From CAZBUK01 sp964495085 (GTDB lineage Bacteria; Bacteroidota; Ignavibacteria; T3Sed10-11), in assembly GCA_964495085.1 (NCBI GenBank), contig CAZBUK010000040.1:1-33166 (forward strand): a stretch of DNA of 33,166 nucleotides, given 5' to 3'. A program made the position numbers and the translations under genes. The notes under the pieces are model-generated. The model searched no databases, was not told the DNA's origin, and was given only the letters and a program-made list of their open reading frames with translations. Below, in pieces: positions 24,019 through 32,715 of this stretch; position 1 is the stretch's first letter, and each line of letters begins with the position of its first letter.

Positions 24019-25260
24019 TCAGGACGGACGCAGCAGTACCTTCAGCCCGTCGCCGTTCGCGATCGCCTCGATTCCGGCTTCGACTTCGGCAAGGGGAATA
24101 TCGTGAGTAATAAATCCCGTCTCCATGAACTGCCTCGCGAGTCCGCCGCGTAAAATGCGGCGCATGAGTTCCCAGGTTTCGAACACTCTCCTCCCGATGA
24201 CACCGTGCACCGTCACGCCCCGGAAGATTATATCCTTCGAGAAATCGACAACCATCTTCCCGCCGGGTATGCCGAGCAACGCCATCATCCCCCCCATCCT
24301 GACTACACGAAATGCATCCTCGTAAGCCTTATAGTTGCCCGACATCTCGAGCACCGCATCGACGCCCGCACCCTCCGTTGCGTCGAGTACCGTCTGATAA
24401 AATCTTTCCTGCTCGCTGTCGATCGAGACGTCGAAGCACTCGTCCGCTCCGTATGCCTGCGCGAGTCTGAACCTGGTCGACACGAGCTTATCGTGTGTGA
24501 ATATACCGTGGGAGACATCCGTCGCAAAGATGCGCCTGGCTCCCGCATGCTTCGCCACCGCGATCGCCATCAGTCCCTGTACGCCGCACCCGAGCACCGC
24601 CACCGCCTTACCCTCAACCGATGCCGCCTGGACCGTGTGTGTCGCATTTCCTATAGCATCCATGAAAGCTATGATCTCCGGCGGGATCTCTCCTTTGCCG
24701 AAGAGAACCACGTTCTCGGCGGGAACGGTCAGAAACGAGGTAAAGCAGCCATTATCATGAATTCCCTTGATGACGGTATTCCTGCAGACGTGCTTTTCGT
24801 TATTGCGGCACTGGAGGCATGTTCCGCATGTGACATGCATCTCCGCCGTGGCGTACATGTGTTCATGGACGAGATCTATCAGGTTCTTCATGCCGGCGAG
24901 CTGGGATACCGATTTTCCCCTGAACGATTCCGGCAATCCGTCGGGAAAACTTTTCGATGCATCGAAGATTTTTTGGGCTATAATCCCCGAGGCATTGCTT
25001 CCCGCCTCGACTATCTGTCCGCAGAATTCATGTCCGACTATAACCTCGTCGAATTCGATCGGCTGCATCGAGTCGCGCAGCGAATCCTTCGAATTATAGA
25101 TCCCGACGTCCGTCCCGCATACCGCTGCGGCGACGACTTTGAACTTGACATCGGACGGCCGTTGTATCGACGGCACCGGCCGGTCGTCGATTTCGAATCC
25201 TTTTTTCCACTCCTTACCCGGGAGTGGTTTCGGTTTCAGCACCGCTTTCATCGTTGACAT
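24019..25260 (-). CDS. tdh: Zinc-dependent threonine-3-dehydrogenase-like dehydrogenase
   Basis: Medium-chain zinc dehydrogenase. With kbl next to it, the likely reaction is L-threonine to 2-amino-3-oxobutanoate with NAD+. It shows the catalytic zinc ligands Cys48 (VCGTD) and His77/Glu78 (GHEFCG), the structural-zinc lobe C145, C148, C151 and C159 (CGTCLQCRNNEKHVC), and the Rossmann loop LGCGVQG. At 413 residues it is about 60-70 longer than classical TDH. Most of the excess is an insertion between GHEFCGQIVEAGS and HVTCGTC (roughly 90-137), with further extra N-terminal sequence. The family also includes sorbitol and other polyol dehydrogenases, so the substrate rests on context. ATG 25260 has CGGAG upstream. 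Confidence 0.85.
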   Translation of the reverse strand: MSTMKAVLKPKPLPGKEWKKGFEIDDRPVPSIQRPSDVKFKVVAAAVCGTDVGIYNSKDSLRDSMQPIEFDEVIVGHEFCGQIVEAGSNASGIIAQKIFDASKSFPDGLPESFRGKSVSQLAGMKNLIDLVHEHMYATAEMHVTCGTCLQCRNNEKHVCRNTVIKGIHDNGCFTSFLTVPAENVVLFGKGEIPPEIIAFMDAIGNATHTVQAASVEGKAVAVLGCGVQGLMAIAVAKHAGARRIFATDVSHGIFTHDKLVSTRFRLAQAYGADECFDVSIDSEQERFYQTVLDATEGAGVDAVLEMSGNYKAYEDAFRVVRMGGMMALLGIPGGKMVVDFSKDIIFRGVTVHGVIGRRVFETWELMRRILRGGLARQFMETGFITHDIPLAEVEAGIEAIANGDGLKVLLRPS

Positions 25261-25283
25261 GGGAACTCCGTGGGTTCGGAATA

Positions 25284-26657
25284 TCAGTACAACCGCTTGA
25301 GCCGGGCGGCAAATGAGCCGTCCATCCGGTGGATATGCGGATAGGTCTCGACCGTTTTCCTGGGCGTTACAAAGTCTTTGCTGACGAACGAGGTCGGGTC
25401 ATCAAGTGTAAATTCTTTGTGGTTTTCGAGAAAACGCTGAACGACGATATCGTTCTCCTCAGGCTCGATCGTGCAGGTGCTGTAGACCAGAATCCCCCCG
25501 GGTTTGGTCAGTGTTGCGGCTTTTTCGAGGAGCTTATACTGGATCTGCGTCAATTTCGGGATTTCAGTCGATTCGCGCTTCAATTTGATGTCCGGTTTTT
25601 TCCTCAGAACTCCGAGTCCGCTGCACGGCACATCGACGAGCACGCGGTCGGCGATCTTTGTTTCGAGGTCGTGTGCATCCTCGGTGAGCATCTTGATCGA
25701 GCCGAGACCGAGCCGTTCGGCCGAGTTCCGGACAAGATCGGCTCTCGAGACATATTTCTCCACCGAGATCACCTCGCCGGTATTATTCATGATCTCGGCG
25801 ATGTGCATGGATTTACCGCCGGGACCCGAGCAGAGATCGATGATCCGTTCTCCCTGCTGGGGATCGAGGAGCTTACCCGCCAGACCCGCGCTCTCATCCT
25901 GGATCGAAAAATATCCCTTGCGGAACATATCGACCTGGGCCATGCCGCCGGATCCCTTCAGCCGCAGGTAGTGATCGAGATATGGCGAGGGTTCGAATTC
26001 GATCCCTTCTTTTTCGAGCAACTTGATGAATTCCGCGGGATTGATCCGCGTCTTATTGATCCGAACGGTGAGCGGCGGCTTCTCGTTGTTCGCAACGAGA
26101 AGTTTTTCCGCTTCTTCGTTTCCGAGGCGTTCGACCCATCGCTTGACCATCCAGATCGGATGTGAATGAAACACGGAGAGATGATGGACGAGATTCTCAT
26201 CCTTATCGGGGTACCTGATCTCTCCGAGATGTCTCTGGATGTTGCGAAGAACACCGTTCACCACGCCGGCATACTTCTCTCCGCGAAGCCGTTTCACGAA
26301 TTCGACGGATTCATTAACGGCGGCATGGTGGGGAACCCTGTCGAGGAACATCATCTGGTAGAGCGCCACGCGCATCGCATTCTTCACGTTCACGTCCGCT
26401 TTGGGAAAATTCCCGCGGTAGAAGCCGTTCAGCACCCAATCGAGCTTCATCTGCCACCGGACGACGCCGGTGACGATCTCGTTCAGCAATCCTTTATCCT
26501 GATCGCCGAGCTCTCCCGATCGCAGCTCGTTCGTCACCAGCTTGTCGAGATAGGAATCAGTCCGCTCGACCCGGTTCAGGACTTTGATTGCAATTCCCCG
26601 GACACCGGAATAGAGCGAAGTATCCTGTTGTTTAATCTGATTTTCTTCCACGAGCAT
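25284..26657 (-). CDS. rsmB: 16S rRNA m5C967 methyltransferase RsmB (NOL1/NOP2/Sun family)
   Basis: Methylates cytosine 967 of 16S rRNA using S-adenosylmethionine. 457 residues. An N-terminal NusB-like RNA-binding domain (about 18-145, with LLNEIVTGVVRWQMKLDWVL and FLDRVPHHAAVNESVEFVK) is followed by the methyltransferase domain with the SAM motif DLCSGPGGKS (274-283). Both catalytic cysteines are present: Cys345 in VDVPCSGLGVLRKKPD and Cys395 in YSTCTIEPEEN. The ATG at 26657 overlaps the end of the upstream glmU-like gene by 26 bp. GTG 26651 is an alternative start. Confidence 0.94.
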   Translation of the reverse strand: MLVEENQIKQQDTSLYSGVRGIAIKVLNRVERTDSYLDKLVTNELRSGELGDQDKGLLNEIVTGVVRWQMKLDWVLNGFYRGNFPKADVNVKNAMRVALYQMMFLDRVPHHAAVNESVEFVKRLRGEKYAGVVNGVLRNIQRHLGEIRYPDKDENLVHHLSVFHSHPIWMVKRWVERLGNEEAEKLLVANNEKPPLTVRINKTRINPAEFIKLLEKEGIEFEPSPYLDHYLRLKGSGGMAQVDMFRKGYFSIQDESAGLAGKLLDPQQGERIIDLCSGPGGKSMHIAEIMNNTGEVISVEKYVSRADLVRNSAERLGLGSIKMLTEDAHDLETKIADRVLVDVPCSGLGVLRKKPDIKLKRESTEIPKLTQIQYKLLEKAATLTKPGGILVYSTCTIEPEENDIVVQRFLENHKEFTLDDPTSFVSKDFVTPRKTVETYPHIHRMDGSFAARLKRLY

Positions 26658-27894
26658 TCTTTTCTTTCCGTATATCGAAAATACCCTGCAACACCGAGAG
26701 CTCTGCCTCGGTGAGGTCGCGGCCGCGACGCTTCATCATCGCTCTCGCGCTTTCGACGAACCTTCCGAAGTCGTACGTCCGCACAACGTCCGATCCTCCC
26801 CATGTAAAGTCATGCAGGTACTTGGGCGGGAAGTCGGATCCGAATATATTGCAGCCGACGCCGATCACGCTCCCGGTATTAATTGAAGTGTCTATCGCAG
26901 TGCGGCTGTGGTCGCCGGCGATCATTCCGAAGAACTGCCGCCCGGTATTGACCGGTTCACCGTCTATTATTACGGTAACCGGGCCGTAATCATTCTTCAG
27001 ATTGCTGTTATTGGTTCCCGCACCGATATTCACCCATTGGCCGATGTATGCATGCCCGAGGAACCCGTCGTGCGCTTTGTTGCTATGGCTCTGCAGGATC
27101 GATGCCGTAACTTCGCCACCGATTCTGCATGTCTCGCCGATCGACGATCCTCCGGAAACTCGTGCACCGGCTCTGACGATCGTGCCGCTGCCGATCCATA
27201 CGGGGCCCTGGATATAGGCATGCGACTGAACGGCTACTCCGGTTTCGAGTATGACCGGGCCTTCCGATGCGTCGATGACGCTCAGCGGCTGGATCGAACA
27301 GCCGGAACGGATTATGATATTCTTTCGCCGGAGGAGACCGGCCAGCTTCGGCACCGGACTCTGAATCTTCTTTTTAATCTTTCCGGATATGAACTCGAAA
27401 TCGCGACCGATCATGTCGGCGTTGAAACTAAGTATATCCCAGGGATATGAGACGACGGATAACTGTATATCCTCACGCTCGATTTCCGAAGCGGCAGGAC
27501 CGTCTATCTGTGTAAGCTTTTCGGGATCGGATAAATCCGCGCCGTTCGGAAGATAGAGACAGGCCCATACATCCGAGCTGAGTCCGACGACCGGGCGCTT
27601 CGCTTTTCTTGCCAGCTTCACGAATCGTGCGAGCGTATCGTCTGCAAGGATCCGGCCGTTCAGGAAGAGCCGCTCGCCCGAAGTTGCCGCGTCAAACCGA
27701 ACGCCGGGATTTCTTTCCGCATGGACTGCGTGCAGTTCCCGGCGCATTAAAAACCGGATATCTTGCTTTGGAAAATATCGTCGGATCCTGTCCGAAAGAG
27801 AGAGCGTGCCGCAGATAAGATCAAAAACCGGGCGGGTCGCAGTCAGCGGTAGGAATTTTCTGTATCCGATATCTTCAACGATGATGATTTGCAA
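26632..27894 (-). CDS. Alternative GlmU-type sugar-phosphate nucleotidyltransferase/acyltransferase
   Basis: 420 residues resembling the Bacteroidota GlmU-like family, a putative UDP-GlcNAc pyrophosphorylase/GlcN-1-P acetyltransferase. The N-terminus lacks the classical LAAGxGTRM loop and instead has the family's VEDIGYRKFLPLTATRPVFDL and LSDRIRRYF pattern. The C-terminal half is a left-handed beta-helix of hexapeptide repeats (about 210-370: VIDASEGPVILETGVAVQSHAYIQGPVWIGSGTIVRAGARV, then INIGAGTNNSNLKNDYG-like and SVIGVGCNIFG). It would supply UDP-GlcNAc for peptidoglycan or lipid A. The start is TTG at 27894 (no ATG fits), with AGGA 8 nt upstream. It heads the run to rsmB, tdh, kbl and mrp. 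Confidence 0.85.
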   Translation of the reverse strand: MQIIIVEDIGYRKFLPLTATRPVFDLICGTLSLSDRIRRYFPKQDIRFLMRRELHAVHAERNPGVRFDAATSGERLFLNGRILADDTLARFVKLARKAKRPVVGLSSDVWACLYLPNGADLSDPEKLTQIDGPAASEIEREDIQLSVVSYPWDILSFNADMIGRDFEFISGKIKKKIQSPVPKLAGLLRRKNIIIRSGCSIQPLSVIDASEGPVILETGVAVQSHAYIQGPVWIGSGTIVRAGARVSGGSSIGETCRIGGEVTASILQSHSNKAHDGFLGHAYIGQWVNIGAGTNNSNLKNDYGPVTVIIDGEPVNTGRQFFGMIAGDHSRTAIDTSINTGSVIGVGCNIFGSDFPPKYLHDFTWGGSDVVRTYDFGRFVESARAMMKRRGRDLTEAELSVLQGIFDIRKEKNARGRKSD

Positions 27895-27946
27895 CGGTTT
27901 ATCCTGAAGAGATCCGGGGGAAAGTTTGTTTTACCACGGAACCGGT

Positions 27947-27985
27947 TACAAAACAAAAACGGAATGCATGAGAATACATTCCGTT
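27947..27985 (-). terminator. Rho-independent terminator of rpmE
   Basis: The arms aacggaatg (27958-27966) and cattccgtt (27977-27985) pair over 9 bp with a 10-nt loop. In the minus-strand transcript the stem is followed by TTTGTTTTG. It lies 23 bp beyond the rpmE stop codon and upstream of the glmU-like gene, so it separates rpmE from that operon. Confidence 0.8.
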
Positions 27986-28008
27986 GCTTGGATTATACTG
28001 CGGGGTAT

Positions 28009-28248
28009 TTAGAGATTCGTCGATTGCTCATCGGAATCGCCCGATTCGCTTTTTTTCCCGTACTTTTTCATATACTTCTCAACGCGACCGGCAGAGTCGA
28101 CCAGCTTTTGCTTCCCCGTGAAATACGGGTGACAATTTGAGCATATCTCGAGCTTCAGATTACCCGCAGTCGACCGGGTTGTGAACGTATTTCCGCAGAC
28201 ACAGGTAACAATTGATGTCGTATATTCGGGGTGTATTCCGTCCTTCAT
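28009..28248 (-). CDS. rpmE: 50S ribosomal protein L31 (zinc-binding form)
   Basis: Bridge protein between the ribosomal subunits. 79 residues beginning MKDGIHPEYTTSIVTCVCGN, with all four zinc ligands (C16, C18, C36, C39 in CVCG and CSNCHPYFTGKQ). This is the C+ form, which also stores zinc. After the family core it has a longer, polar Ser/Asp-rich tail (KKSESGDSDEQSTNL). ATG 28248 is chosen because it matches the family start; the upstream in-frame ATG at 28281 would add 11 residues lying close to the promoter. It is a single-gene unit with its own promoter and terminator. Confidence 0.96.
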   Translation of the reverse strand: MKDGIHPEYTTSIVTCVCGNTFTTRSTAGNLKLEICSNCHPYFTGKQKLVDSAGRVEKYMKKYGKKSESGDSDEQSTNL

Positions 28249-28268
28249 GCTCTGATAACCTTCGCTTG

Positions 28269-28298
28269 ATAATAATTGCAATTTTTTAAACGTGTCAA
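28269..28298 (-). promoter_or_regulatory. rpmE promoter
   Basis: On the minus strand a perfect TTGACA (28293-28298) is followed after 18 bp by TATTAT (28269-28274). Transcription would begin near 28262, a short distance before the rpmE ATG at 28248. This supports that start codon over the one at 28281, which lies within the promoter itself. Confidence 0.65.
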
Positions 28299-28330
28299 GA
28301 TAATAAATATCGGCACAAATAGCAATTATG

Positions 28331-28361
28331 TTGAATTTAAGAGTATATTTATGTAGATTTT
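28331..28361 (+). promoter_or_regulatory. Bacteroidota-type promoter of the porQ-like gene
   Basis: TTG (28331-28333), exactly 20 bp, then TAGATTTT (28354-28361) matches TTG-N19/21-TAnnTTTG except for the last base. It lies in a strongly A+T-rich region. Transcription would begin near 28368, about 30 nt before the GTG at 28399. Confidence 0.6.
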
Positions 28362-28398
28362 TTGTGCTTATTTGTTTTTGAAGTGACAGGAGATTTGA

Positions 28399-29364
28399 GT
28401 GAAATTACATCATCCTTTCCGTTCTCTTTGTGTTGCAGTATGTTTCTCCCTGTTCATATCTTTCAATTCGGATGCGGCGGGAGGGAAAACGATATACCAG
28501 TTTATCACCAATGACGCTTCGGCCAGAACCGCCGCAATCGGTGGAAGCGCAGTAGCACTCCGTCAGGATCCCGTTTTGGTTTTCTACAATCCCGCGGGGC
28601 TGTATAATCTCTCCCGTCCGGGCGTATCGATGAGCTATTTTAAGAATGTGGTCGATATACATACCGGATTTCTGAGCTACGCCCGGCAGATCGGCGATTA
28701 CGGTTGGGTTGGTGCGGGTATCGCCTATACGGGCTATGGTGAGATGCAGGAGATCGACGAGAACGAGAACCTGCTCGGCACCTATTCCTCTTCAGAACTC
28801 GCGCTCGTCGTTAGCTATGCGAACCGGCTCTATGGCGAAAATTTATCCTACGGAGTCAGCGCAAAATTATTCTACTCCGGATTGACCCCGAAACATACTT
28901 CTACCGGGATTGCCGCGGACCTTGGAATCCAGTATTACATACCGGAGTTCGACTTGACTCTGGGTGCAAGTATTCTGAACCTGGGCCGGCAAATTACGAC
29001 CTATGCGGGACTGCGTGAATCCTTACCTCTGGACCTGAAGTTCGGCGTTTCGAAAAAACTTGAACATCTGCCGCTTCTGCTCAATCTCAATTTCCATAAT
29101 GTGAACGAAGAACGAGATAACGCCGTCGAACGCCTTCGCGGATTTACGATAGGCGGTGAATTTATCGTGAGCGACGTGGTGCGGCTGCGGCTCGGCTACC
29201 GGAACGAAATGCGGCGCGACCTGAAGATCGGAACGACGATCGGTTTGGAGGGCTTCTCCGCGGGATTCGGCGTCGTTGTCAAAGAATACGGCGTCGACTA
29301 TGCATTCACGTCGCTCGGTAAAATCGGAGCCTTTCATCATATTACGCTGAACTATACATTCTGA
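28399..29364 (+). CDS. PorV/PorQ family outer-membrane beta-barrel protein (PorQ-like)
   Basis: 321 residues with a signal peptide (MKLHHPFRSLCVAVCFSLFI, cut near SDAAGG). The mature start GKTIYQFITNDASARTAAIGG is the hallmark of PorQ, an outer-membrane component associated with the type IX secretion system of FCB bacteria. After it come VFYNPAGLYNLSRPGVSMSY and many alternating-hydrophobicity strands ending in the aromatic HHITLNYTF, typical of a beta-barrel. The start is GTG at 28399, with AGGAG 6 nt upstream. It stands alone behind its own promoter. PorV-type paralogues share the fold, so the exact T9SS role is inferred. Its presence suggests that other T9SS genes lie elsewhere. Confidence 0.88.
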   Translation: MKLHHPFRSLCVAVCFSLFISFNSDAAGGKTIYQFITNDASARTAAIGGSAVALRQDPVLVFYNPAGLYNLSRPGVSMSYFKNVVDIHTGFLSYARQIGDYGWVGAGIAYTGYGEMQEIDENENLLGTYSSSELALVVSYANRLYGENLSYGVSAKLFYSGLTPKHTSTGIAADLGIQYYIPEFDLTLGASILNLGRQITTYAGLRESLPLDLKFGVSKKLEHLPLLLNLNFHNVNEERDNAVERLRGFTIGGEFIVSDVVRLRLGYRNEMRRDLKIGTTIGLEGFSAGFGVVVKEYGVDYAFTSLGKIGAFHHITLNYTF

Positions 29365-29638
29365 CCTCACACGGATCAAAGGTTATGCCCGGTATGTCCG
29401 TCAGGCGCCGGATCGACAATCCGGAATTGCATAGCTGAATCAGCACCCATCGCTGTTCCATACACTCATATTTTTATTATCTGTATAATATTCGTTGTAA
29501 TCCCGGATGAATATTTTCCGGTATCCGTCCTTCGGAATTTCAATGTCCGGGTAGTATACTTCTGAAAAATGCAGATAAACCGGCGATGAAAATTTCCGAT
29601 TGTCAAATCCATTCGTCATTAAACACGGTTGATGCACT

Positions 29639-31360
29639 ATGAAAGACAGCAAGGGACTCAGAAGCCGGCAATGGTTCGGCGGCTCCGGGAAAATGGGTTT
29701 CGTACATCGGGCATGGTTGCGAAACCAGGGATATCCCGACGATTATTTTCGCGGCAAACCGGTGATCGGCATCTGCAATACGTGGTCCGAGCTTACCCCA
29801 TGCAATGCGCATCTCAGGACATTCGCGGATATCGTGAAGCGGGGAGTCCTGGAATCAGGCGGCTTCCCGCTGGAATTTCCCGTGACGTCGCTCGGCGAGA
29901 CGATCATGCGGCCCACGACCATGCTCTTCCGGAACCTCGCGAGCATGGACGTCGAGGAATCGATCAGAGCCAATCCGCTCGACGGCATCGTGCTTCTGAC
30001 GGGATGCGACAAGACGACGCCCTCCACGTTGATGGGCGCCTGCAGCGTCGATCTGCCCACGATCGTGGTGCCGGGAGGACCGATGCTGAGCGGACGCTTC
30101 AGAGGCGGCACGATCGGTTCCGGATCGTTCAGTTGGAAGATCAAAGAGAAACAACAGACCGAAAATTTCTCGGATGAGGACCTTCTCGAAGCCGAAGTAT
30201 GCTCCGCGCGGAGCGACGGACACTGCAACACCATGGGAACCGCATCGACGATGGCCACGATGGTCGAGGCATTGGGACTCACGCTGCCGGGGTTCTCGGC
30301 AATCCCCGCCGCCGATTCGCGGAAAAAGCTCATGGCACAACTATCGGGCAGACGGATCGTCGAGATGGTGAAGGAAGATCTGAAACTCTCCGAAATTCTA
30401 ACCCGAGAAGCGTTCGAAAATGCGATCATCGTGAACGCCGCCGTCGGCGGTTCGACCAATCTCATCATCCATCTCCTGGCTCTGGCGGGAAGAATCGGCC
30501 TCGAGCTCAAGCTGGAGGACTTCGACACGATCGGAAGCAGGATACCCCTGCTCGTGAACCTCATGCCGTCGGGCGAATTTCTGATGGAGGATTATTTCTA
30601 TGCCGGCGGATTGCCGGTCGTGATCAGAGAACTCGCACCGCACCTCCATACAAATACCATATCGGTCAACCGGAAATCCATCGTCGAAAACAGTAATTCC
30701 GCCGTCTGCTATAACCCCAGCGTGATCGCACGATACGACGCACCGTTCAAGCATGAGGCAGGCATCGCCGTGCTCAAAGGCAACTTATGCGAAGACGGAG
30801 CAGTCATCAAACCGTCCGCCGCGACCGAACGGTTAATGCAGCACCACGGCAGAGCAGTTGTATTCGAGAGTATCGAAGATTATCACAATCGCATCGACGA
30901 TCCGGATCTCGAGATCGACGAATCCTCCGTCATCGTGTTGCAGGGAGTCGGTCCGAAGGGATACCCGGGTATGCCCGAAGTCGGCAATGTCGATCTGCCG
31001 GAAAAACTCATCCGTAAGGGTATCAAAGACCTGGTGCGTATTTCCGACGGCCGTATGAGCGGGACGGCGTATGGAACCGTCGTCCTGCATGTATCTCCGG
31101 AATCGGCGGTAGGAGGCACGCTTGCACTCGTACGAAACGGAGATTCGATCCTTCTCGACGTGCCGAATCGGAAGCTGGTTCTTGAAGTTTCCGAGGATGA
31201 ACTCGCTATAAGAAGGGCGGCGTGGAAACCGCCGGTACCCCCGACGACCAGGGGATATGTGCGCCTACACCTGGATCATGTACAACAGGCGCACCTCGGC
31301 GCCGATCTCGATTTCCTTCGCGGCGGATCCGGTTCCGAAGTGACCCGGGACCTGCACTGA
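29639..31360 (+). CDS. IlvD/Edd family Fe-S dehydratase, probably an aldonate (pentonate) dehydratase
   Basis: Dehydrates a sugar acid to its 2-keto-3-deoxy form. 573 residues. Family features are GICNTWSELTPCNAHL (44-59), RPTTMLFRNLASMDVEESIR, TGCDKTTPSTLMGA and CNTMGTASTM. The three cluster cysteines are Cys55, Cys123 and Cys196, with Asp124-Lys125 binding Mg2+. The WFGGSGKMGFVHRAW start and the SELTPCN segment are those of L-arabonate/D-xylonate dehydratases rather than IlvD of branched-chain amino acid synthesis. The neighbours (GntP permease, FAH-family enzyme) agree. Sugar acid specificity cannot be told. The ATG at 29639 lacks a clear ribosome-binding site. A 6-bp hairpin (29408-29424) lies in the 274-bp upstream gap, which shows no gene I trust. 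Confidence 0.88.
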   Translation: MKDSKGLRSRQWFGGSGKMGFVHRAWLRNQGYPDDYFRGKPVIGICNTWSELTPCNAHLRTFADIVKRGVLESGGFPLEFPVTSLGETIMRPTTMLFRNLASMDVEESIRANPLDGIVLLTGCDKTTPSTLMGACSVDLPTIVVPGGPMLSGRFRGGTIGSGSFSWKIKEKQQTENFSDEDLLEAEVCSARSDGHCNTMGTASTMATMVEALGLTLPGFSAIPAADSRKKLMAQLSGRRIVEMVKEDLKLSEILTREAFENAIIVNAAVGGSTNLIIHLLALAGRIGLELKLEDFDTIGSRIPLLVNLMPSGEFLMEDYFYAGGLPVVIRELAPHLHTNTISVNRKSIVENSNSAVCYNPSVIARYDAPFKHEAGIAVLKGNLCEDGAVIKPSAATERLMQHHGRAVVFESIEDYHNRIDDPDLEIDESSVIVLQGVGPKGYPGMPEVGNVDLPEKLIRKGIKDLVRISDGRMSGTAYGTVVLHVSPESAVGGTLALVRNGDSILLDVPNRKLVLEVSEDELAIRRAAWKPPVPPTTRGYVRLHLDHVQQAHLGADLDFLRGGSGSEVTRDLH

Positions 31361-31371
31361 TCGGATCGTCC

Positions 31372-32700
31372 ATGACCATCGTCTACCTCCTTATCAGCAT
31401 CGCGCTTATCGTTCTCTTCACCGCGAAGTATAAGATCCACCCGTTTATCGTTCTCTTCCTGACGGCGATTCTGTACGGATTGCTCGCCGGGATGCCGCTC
31501 AATGAAATAGTCGTTTCGGTAAATCAGGGGTTCGGCAATACGCTCGGGAACATCGGACTGCTCATCGTCCTCGGTGTGATCATCGGAGCGTTCCTGGAGA
31601 ACTCCGGAGGAGCTTACAGACTGGCCGAAAAAGTCCTCAGCATTACGGGACGGAAACGGGTGCCTGCGGCTATGGGATCCATCGGCTATTTCGTTTCCAT
31701 ACCGGTATTCGCCGACAGCGGATTTTTGCTTCTCTCCCCGCTCACGAAAAGTCTGTGCAAGAAGGCCGGCCTTACTCTCTCTGCATCGGCGGTCGCTCTC
31801 GCCATCGGTCTGACCGCAAGTCATACGATGGTCCCCCCCACCCCCGGACCCATTGCCGCGGCGGGTATTCTGAATGCCGATATCGGATTGGTAATGCTGC
31901 TCGGAATCCCGGTAAGCGCACTTGCTCTTGTTGTCGTCATTCTTTTCGCAGTCCGATATGTAGCAGGAACCTATATCGATCCGAATCCCGATATCGACGA
32001 GGCGACAATCGACGAGCGTATGAGAACAGCTCCGGGAACGCTGAAGTCGTCTCTCCCCGTGGTCGTCCCAATCGTGCTGATCGTATCCCGATCGCTGATA
32101 CGGGCGCTGGACGGCGAGAGTGAATATTTTCTGAAGGATTTTCTCCTCTTTATCGGCGAACCGGTTATCGCCCTGCTCATCGGCATGTTCCTCTCATTTC
32201 TGCTGCCGAAGCATCCCGATCGGGAAATGTTCTCGACATCGGGATGGGTAGGCAAGGCGATTACCTCAGCAGCATCGATCCTGCTCATCACCGGGGCAGG
32301 GGGTATGTTCGGCAGGGTGCTCCAGAACTCGGGTATCGCGGACGTGCTCGGCTCCACCCTCTCCGACGTGAACCTGAGCATCTGGCTGCCGTTCCTGCTC
32401 GCGGCTGCGATCAAGACCGCACAGGGCTCATCGACAGTCGCTTTGATAACTGCCGCGTCGATTTTGATGCCGATGATGGCAACTCTCGGATTCAATTCGG
32501 AAATCCAGAAAGCAGTCGTCGTACTCGCGATCGGTGCCGGCTCCGCCGTATTTTCCCATGCGAACGACAGCTACTTCTGGGTTGTGACACAGATGTCGGG
32601 AATGGACGTCAAGACGGGATACCGGCTCTTCAGTCTCAGTACCCTTATACTCGGAACTTCAGCCGCTCTCATTCTTTTCATCGTATATCAGTTTCTCTAA
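31372..32700 (+). CDS. GntP family gluconate/sugar-acid permease
   Basis: Inner-membrane proton symporter of the GntP family, which imports gluconate and related hydroxy acids. 442 residues and about 12 hydrophobic segments (for example IVYLLISIALIVLFTA and LLIVLGVIIGAFLENSG). Family patterns are GYFVSIPVFADSGFLLLSPL, AIGLTASHTMVPPTPGPIAAA, AAIKTAQGSSTVALITAASI and AGSAVFSHANDSYFWVVTQM. The ATG at 31372 is chosen because it gives the normal length and lies 11 bp after the dehydratase stop. A longer in-frame start would overlap that gene by about 140 bp. It is co-transcribed with the dehydratase and supplies its substrate. Confidence 0.93.
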   Translation: MTIVYLLISIALIVLFTAKYKIHPFIVLFLTAILYGLLAGMPLNEIVVSVNQGFGNTLGNIGLLIVLGVIIGAFLENSGGAYRLAEKVLSITGRKRVPAAMGSIGYFVSIPVFADSGFLLLSPLTKSLCKKAGLTLSASAVALAIGLTASHTMVPPTPGPIAAAGILNADIGLVMLLGIPVSALALVVVILFAVRYVAGTYIDPNPDIDEATIDERMRTAPGTLKSSLPVVVPIVLIVSRSLIRALDGESEYFLKDFLLFIGEPVIALLIGMFLSFLLPKHPDREMFSTSGWVGKAITSAASILLITGAGGMFGRVLQNSGIADVLGSTLSDVNLSIWLPFLLAAAIKTAQGSSTVALITAASILMPMMATLGFNSEIQKAVVVLAIGAGSAVFSHANDSYFWVVTQMSGMDVKTGYRLFSLSTLILGTSAALILFIVYQFL

Positions 32701-32715
32701 ACTAACCGTACGCTT

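Noticed and set aside
24205..25257. 350-codon plus-strand frame opposite the threonine-dehydrogenase-like gene
   Set aside because: The minus-strand product has all zinc-ligand and Rossmann motifs. The antisense frame is a codon-bias shadow.
29440..29652. 70-codon minus-strand frame in the gap before the aldonate dehydratase gene
   Set aside because: It overlaps the dehydratase start, has no ribosome-binding site and resembles no known protein. The A+T-rich, Tyr-rich composition is compatible with chance.
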